Of a stretch of 10,232 bases of DNA, positions 7,325-10,232 are shown piece after piece. Source of the stretch: a bacterium UBP12_UBA5184 (lineage in GTDB: Bacteria; Vulcanimicrobiota; Vulcanimicrobiia; Vulcanimicrobiales; Vulcanimicrobiaceae); NCBI GenBank assembly GCA_002413145.1, contig DHWK01000051.1, positions 1 through 10,232 on the forward strand, in the 5' to 3' direction. A program made the position numbers and the translations under genes. The notes beneath the pieces are model-generated. The model had not been told where the DNA came from. It did no database searches and worked only from the letters and a program-made list of their open reading frames with translations. Numbering within the stretch: the first letter of the stretch is position 1; every line of letters starts with the position of its first letter.

Positions 7325-8793
7325 GCCGGCACGCGTTCCCTCGGGCCAAGAAACGTGAAGACGCGGCTCTGCATGTCTTCGTCGCTGGAGCGCGCGATCA
7401 GCCGGCGCGCATAGTTTCTGGCGTTGTCGTATTCTGCGTTACGGGCGGAGAGTTCCGCGAGCCGCAGGAGCATCGTCGCGTACATCTGCTCGAGCTCCTC
7501 GACCTGCGCCACGAAGCACTGCTCGACGGCTTCCGAAGCGAAGAGCCGATTTTCGTAGAGCCGCTCGGCGGCGTGGTAGTGGTGCATCGCCGTCGGCATC
7601 GTTCCGCACGCCTCTTCCATCCGCCCGCGCTCGACCTGATCGATAAAGCGGCGCGCGTCGACGACGACCTTCGACTGATCGACGCCGATCTCGAGCTTCT
7701 CAGAGTTGAAATAGCTGTCGACCGCTTCGGCACCGACGGCCTGGCCCAAGGCGTGCCTGATTCGGCTGAGCGCGGTGCGCAGACCCTGGGTCGCGAGCGC
7801 TCGGTTCACATCCGGCCAGAACGCTTCGAGAATCTGCTGACGCTGGACGCGCCCTTCGGGGGCCATCGCAACGAACGCGAAGATGTTGCGATCGCGCCTG
7901 CGTTGGAACGCGACGGTACGGGCGCCGATCTCGCAGCGGAAGCGGCCCAAGAGCTTGAGCGAGAGCAGCGGATCGTGCTGCACTTCCTCTGCCACGCTCG
8001 GCGCAGGAGCGAGCAGCGTTATCAGAATTCGGCAGGGTCGGAGCAGGCTGCGCGCGCGGACGATCGGATAGCCTAGTGATTCCAGGCGGTCTAACTTGTT
8101 TTGTGCGTTCATCCATCCGCCGCGGATGCAGCTTTCGAATTCGGCCATCGCCTCGACTGAGGACCCGACGAACTCCAAAAGCAGATGACCGGAGCGCTCA
8201 ATCCACTCCTCGAACGCGCCGCGGAGTGGGCGGCCCGCGCGCGCCGCATCGCGCAGGATCCAGTCGACCGCGACGGCCCAGCCGTCGGTGTCGTGACGGA
8301 GTTGAGCGATGTCTCCGGCGTCGTGCGCAATGCCGAGCGCGGACGACAACTGGGCGATCTCCTCGTCGTCGAAGGTCAGCGCGTGCGGATCGATGAGCGC
8401 CGCCGAGCCGCGCGCGACGAGCGACTGTGCCCGCAAGAGCGCGCGCGACCTTCCCAGGATCACGAAACGTCGCGAGTCACCGTGCGCGATCGATTCGAAG
8501 AACATTTCGACGGCGGTGGGCGTGGCACGGTCGAGGTCGTCGAGGACGATCTCTTCCGCCGTCCCGGTACAGGCGACCAGCGCAGCGAGCTCGTCGGCGG
8601 TGGTCCCGTCCCGGACTTGCACGTGGGCAACCGTCCCGGCGGCGGAGAGTGCGGCATATTGGCGCAGCGCGGTCGTCTTGCCGCTGCCTCTGGGGCCACA
8701 GACGGCGCGCACGGGGTAATGCGCCGTGGTCTGAAGCCATGACAAAATGCCGTTGCGCTTAATTAAGATTTGCGCGAGGCGAGACTCGTGCAT
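7321..8793 (-). CDS. BTAD/winged-helix transcriptional regulator with N-terminal P-loop ATPase (SARP/MalT-like)
   Basis: A 490-aa one-component regulator in three parts. Residues 1-260 are a STAND-like ATPase with Walker A GPRGSGKT (33-40), Walker B EEIVLDDLD (80-88), a sensor-like RRFVILGRSR (108-117) and the MalT-like DTDGWAVAVDWIL (168-180). Residues 277-350 are an OmpR/SARP winged helix, beginning LSLKLLGRFRCEIGARTVAF and including ILEAFWPDVNRALATQGLR and TALSRIRHALG. Residues about 374-475 are a bacterial transcriptional activation domain (BTAD) of TPR-like helices, starting VVVDARRFIDQVERG. There is no receiver domain, so control is by nucleotide and ligand or partner binding rather than phosphorylation (family knowledge). 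I chose ATG 8793, preceded by AAGG (8802-8799) and AGGAA (8808-8804). The open frame to GTG 8862 runs through palindromic leader sequence and lacks family similarity. It heads the six-gene cluster and is the obvious candidate to control it and itself. Confidence 0.9.
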   Translation of the reverse strand: MHESRLAQILIKRNGILSWLQTTAHYPVRAVCGPRGSGKTTALRQYAALSAAGTVAHVQVRDGTTADELAALVACTGTAEEIVLDDLDRATPTAVEMFFESIAHGDSRRFVILGRSRALLRAQSLVARGSAALIDPHALTFDDEEIAQLSSALGIAHDAGDIAQLRHDTDGWAVAVDWILRDAARAGRPLRGAFEEWIERSGHLLLEFVGSSVEAMAEFESCIRGGWMNAQNKLDRLESLGYPIVRARSLLRPCRILITLLAPAPSVAEEVQHDPLLSLKLLGRFRCEIGARTVAFQRRRDRNIFAFVAMAPEGRVQRQQILEAFWPDVNRALATQGLRTALSRIRHALGQAVGAEAVDSYFNSEKLEIGVDQSKVVVDARRFIDQVERGRMEEACGTMPTAMHHYHAAERLYENRLFASEAVEQCFVAQVEELEQMYATMLLRLAELSARNAEYDNARNYARRLIARSSDEDMQSRVFTFLGPRERVPA

Positions 8794-8861
8794 CCGTACC
8801 TTGTTCCTAAAGGACCAATTCGAGGAAGTTTTACGGGTCCGGCCGTCCGAGTGACGGACCA

Positions 8862-8875
8862 CCCTCGTTCGAGGG
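8862..8875. repeat. 14-bp inverted repeat in the regulator's leader
   Basis: CCCTCG and CGAGGG flank a central TT. The right half-site TCGAGGG occurs again at 8902-8908, three helical turns away, in the same orientation. A dimeric or direct-repeat-binding regulator could use such sites, and SARP-type winged helices generally bind direct repeats (family knowledge). No transcription start has been mapped, so the operator role is inferred. Confidence 0.45.
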
Positions 8876-9003
8876 ATGTGGAAGACTCCCGCTTGCTCGG
8901 CTCGAGGGTTCGGCCAAACTCACGAGAGTTTAATAGAATCTTGACAGAAACGGGCGCCCCCAGAATGAGCCCTTCGGCCTAGCCGCTCGAGGATTTGCGA
9001 CGC

Positions 9004-9017
9004 ACCCCCCGGGGGGT
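9004..9017. repeat. Perfect loopless C6G6 palindrome upstream of the lipid kinase
   Basis: ACCCCCCGGGGGGT is a perfect 14-bp palindrome ending 64 bp before the chosen kinase start. It has no loop and no following T-run, so it is not a terminator. It could be a protein-binding site or a structure in the kinase mRNA leader. An AGGAG follows at 9019-9023, but no start codon lies at the right distance from it. Confidence 0.4.
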
Positions 9018-9081
9018 TAGGAGCAAGCAAGCAGGCGCCGATCGTCGTTTACGCAGCGCGAGGCCGTGGAACGAGAGCACG

Positions 9082-9978
9082 GTGAGGTCTGCCGTGCTCG
9101 TCGCACATTCGAGCGCCCGTAATGCTGCCGGCGAGTTCGAGCGCGCGCGCCAGCTGCTCGCCAAACACGGCGTCGACGTTCGTAAAGCGTCCTTGGTCGC
9201 GAGCGACAAGAAGCTGCGCAAGACCGTGCGGCGCGCGATCGAAAAGCGCCCCGACGTCGTCATCGTGGCGGGCGGCGACGGGACGCTGACCAAAATCGTC
9301 GGCGAGTTCGCCGGCCGCGAAGCGGTCCTCGGCGTGCTGCCGCTCGGTACCGGAAACAGTTTCGCGCAAAGTCTCGGCGTCGGGGTGGATCTCGAACGCG
9401 CCGTCGAGACCATCGCGCACGGTCTGGTCGCGCGGGTCGATTTGGGGAGAATCGACGGAGAATATTTCGCGAATTTTGCGACGCTCGGTTTCGCGTCGGA
9501 CGTCGCGCGCGATGCCGCCCCGATCCTCAAAGGACTCATCGGAAAGCTTGCCTACCTGGTCGCGGGCATCGTCCCGTTCATTCGCGCCCGGCCGTTCGCT
9601 TGCAAGATCAAAGCCGGCGGCCACAGCGTCGAATTCGAAACGTATCAAGTGATCGTTGCGAGCGGTCGCTATTTCGGAAGTTCGCCCGTCGCGCCCGGGG
9701 CCTCCATCGAGAGCGGCAAACTCGCACTCTTCGCAACGAGCGACGCGGGCCCCATCGACCTCGTCAAGACGTATCTCGCCTTATTGACGGATCGTCAAAG
9801 CCTCATGCCCAACGCGCACATTTTCGAGGCGAAGTCCATCAAAATACGCACGCGCCCGCGCCAGTTGGTTGCGGTCGACGGCTCGATGTTCGGAAGAACG
9901 CCCGTGCGCTTCGGGGTAGCTCCCAAGGCACTGCGCGTCCTCGTCCCGGGGACGCCGCCCGGTCCGAAGACGCCGTGA
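9082..9978 (+). CDS. Diacylglycerol kinase-family lipid kinase (YegS/DgkB/BmrU-like), divergent
   Basis: The 298-aa length is normal for bacterial DAGK_cat (PF00781) proteins, which phosphorylate diacylglycerol, sphingoid bases or related lipids at the inner membrane face. Visible are the nucleotide-binding VVIVAGGDGTLTKIVGEFAG (59-78, GGDGT at 64-68) and VLPLGTGNSFAQSLG (85-99). ANFATLGFASDVARDA (130-145) follows, then the C-terminal lobe with VASGRYFGSSPVAPGA (192-207), and a last strand VAVDGSMFGRTPVRF (263-277) ending LRVLVP. Three family positions are unusual: the N-terminal NP-x-S/A-G is replaced by AHSSARN, the usual DG-x-L by ESGKL (209-213), and the C-terminal DGE by DGS (266-268). 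I chose GTG 9082 because the first beta strand then begins as in relatives. TTG 8995 would add a basic 29-residue tail, and GTG 9094, better spaced from GAGGT, is the alternative. It is divergent from the regulator and overlaps the next gene by 4 bp. Confidence 0.87.
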   Translation: MRSAVLVAHSSARNAAGEFERARQLLAKHGVDVRKASLVASDKKLRKTVRRAIEKRPDVVIVAGGDGTLTKIVGEFAGREAVLGVLPLGTGNSFAQSLGVGVDLERAVETIAHGLVARVDLGRIDGEYFANFATLGFASDVARDAAPILKGLIGKLAYLVAGIVPFIRARPFACKIKAGGHSVEFETYQVIVASGRYFGSSPVAPGASIESGKLALFATSDAGPIDLVKTYLALLTDRQSLMPNAHIFEAKSIKIRTRPRQLVAVDGSMFGRTPVRFGVAPKALRVLVPGTPPGPKTP

Positions 9979-10232
9979 GCGCGACGATGCGCTGGTCGAT
10001 CTCCGGGCTGGTCGCGTTGGCCTTCTTCGCCGCGCTCGGCGCGATCGTCGCGGGCCGTCCGCCGCTCGCCGTCGACCTCGAGGCGGCGGCGCTGTGGTTT
10101 GGTCGCGGGACCGCGGCGGCCCGGTGGCTTACGCAATCCGGCTACTGGGCCGTTTTGAGCGCCCTCGGGCTCTTGGCACTCGGCGCGGCGATCGTCGTGC
10201 GCGCGAGGTCGAGCGCGGCGCGGTCGCGCTCG
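9975..10232 (+). CDS. Probable PAP2-family phosphatase, N-terminal part (partial)
   Basis: Eighty-six codons run to the window edge without a stop. The start GTG overlaps the kinase TGA as GTGA; an internal ATG at 9987 is an alternative. The product has a first membrane helix (SGLVALAFFAALGAIVAG, about 9-26), a short loop with PPLAVDLEAAALWFGRG, then TQSGYWAVLSALGLLALGAAIVV (about 59-81) as a second helix, then basic residues. This order of helix, V/L-D short amphipathic stretch, T-x-x-G and second helix is typical of the N-terminus of membrane PAP2 phosphatases (PgpB/BcrC type). The catalytic KX6RP, PSGH and SRX5HX3D motifs would lie beyond the edge, so the assignment is tentative. Coupling to a lipid kinase supports a role in phosphatidate or polyprenyl-phosphate turnover. 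Confidence 0.6.
   Translation, partial: MSATMRWSISGLVALAFFAALGAIVAGRPPLAVDLEAAALWFGRGTAAARWLTQSGYWAVLSALGLLALGAAIVVRARSSAARSRS

Larger units (their letters stand above)
8794..9081. promoter_or_regulatory. Divergent intergenic region with several inverted repeats
   Basis: This 288-bp region separates the regulator-led cluster (leftwards) from the lipid kinase (rightwards) and should hold both promoters. I see no convincing gene in it. Inverted repeats: CCCTCG-TT-CGAGGG (8862-8875), CCGTC-N5-GACGG (8843-8857) nested within GGTCCG...CGGACC (8836-8860), and ACCCCCCGGGGGGT (9004-9017). TCGAGGG recurs at 8869-8875 and 8902-8908, exactly 33 bp apart. For the plus strand a TTGACA lies at 8941-8946, but only poor -10 matches follow at the right spacing (AATGAG, 8964-8969). 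On the minus strand TATTAA (8936-8931) is a possible -10 without a matching -35. Promoter positions are therefore unresolved. Confidence 0.6.

Noticed and set aside
7093..8076. Long plus-strand open frame opposite the regulator and the bitopic gene
   Set aside because: It is rich in Arg/Glu/Asp, crosses two convincing minus-strand genes and has no family motif. It is a typical antisense shadow of GC-rich codons.
8941..8969. TTGACA as the kinase promoter -35
   Set aside because: The -35 match is perfect, but no acceptable -10 lies 16-18 bp downstream. I keep it only as a note in the intergenic entry.
8965..8982. Five-codon ATG open frame (MSPSA) as a leader peptide
   Set aside because: It is too short, has no ribosome binding site or attenuator-like hairpin pair, and is expected by chance.

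Overview
The window is bacterial chromosomal DNA, densely coding and GC-rich, with frequent GTG and TTG starts and many 4-bp start/stop overlaps. A BTAD-type ATPase regulator beside GT-C membrane proteins and a DAGK/PAP2 pair suggests an uncultured or little-studied high-GC soil-type lineage. Candidatus Eremiobacterota/WPS-2-like is my best guess, with Chloroflexota or Actinomycetota as alternatives. This is inference only, since there is no rRNA or other marker gene here.

Layout. (1) Positions 1-210 hold one end of an IS3-family insertion sequence, cut by the window edge, with the start of its OrfA transposase on the minus strand. (2) Positions 254-8793 are one tightly packed minus-strand cluster of six genes. 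In transcription order they are: a BTAD/winged-helix regulator with an N-terminal P-loop ATPase (7321-8793); a single-pass membrane protein with beta-rich domains on both sides (5984-7324); a polytopic membrane protein I call family A (4572-5960); a GT87-like glycosyltransferase (3095-4567); a second GT-C glycosyltransferase of Gpi18/PIG-M-like type (1830-3098); and a second family-A protein (254-1822). Junctions are GTGA overlaps or gaps of 4, 7 and 23 nt, so co-transcription is very likely. (3) Positions 8794-9081 are a divergent intergenic region rich in palindromes. (4) Positions 9082-10232, on the plus strand, hold a diacylglycerol-kinase-family lipid kinase, overlapped by the start of a probable PAP2 phosphatase that runs off the window.

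How it may work together (inference): the cluster looks like a regulated envelope glycosylation module. Polytopic GT-C enzymes use polyprenyl-phosphate sugars on the outer face of the membrane. The regulator heads the operon, and the bitopic protein coupled to it could sense or scaffold. The divergent kinase/phosphatase pair could handle lipid or polyprenol phosphates, the carriers that GT-C enzymes depend on. The sugar, the acceptor and the signal cannot be read from the sequence.

The two promoter-distal genes (254 to about 3000) are visibly less GC-rich than the promoter-proximal part, and the two family-A genes are paralogs. The cluster therefore looks assembled by duplication or by acquisition of a second A/GT pair.
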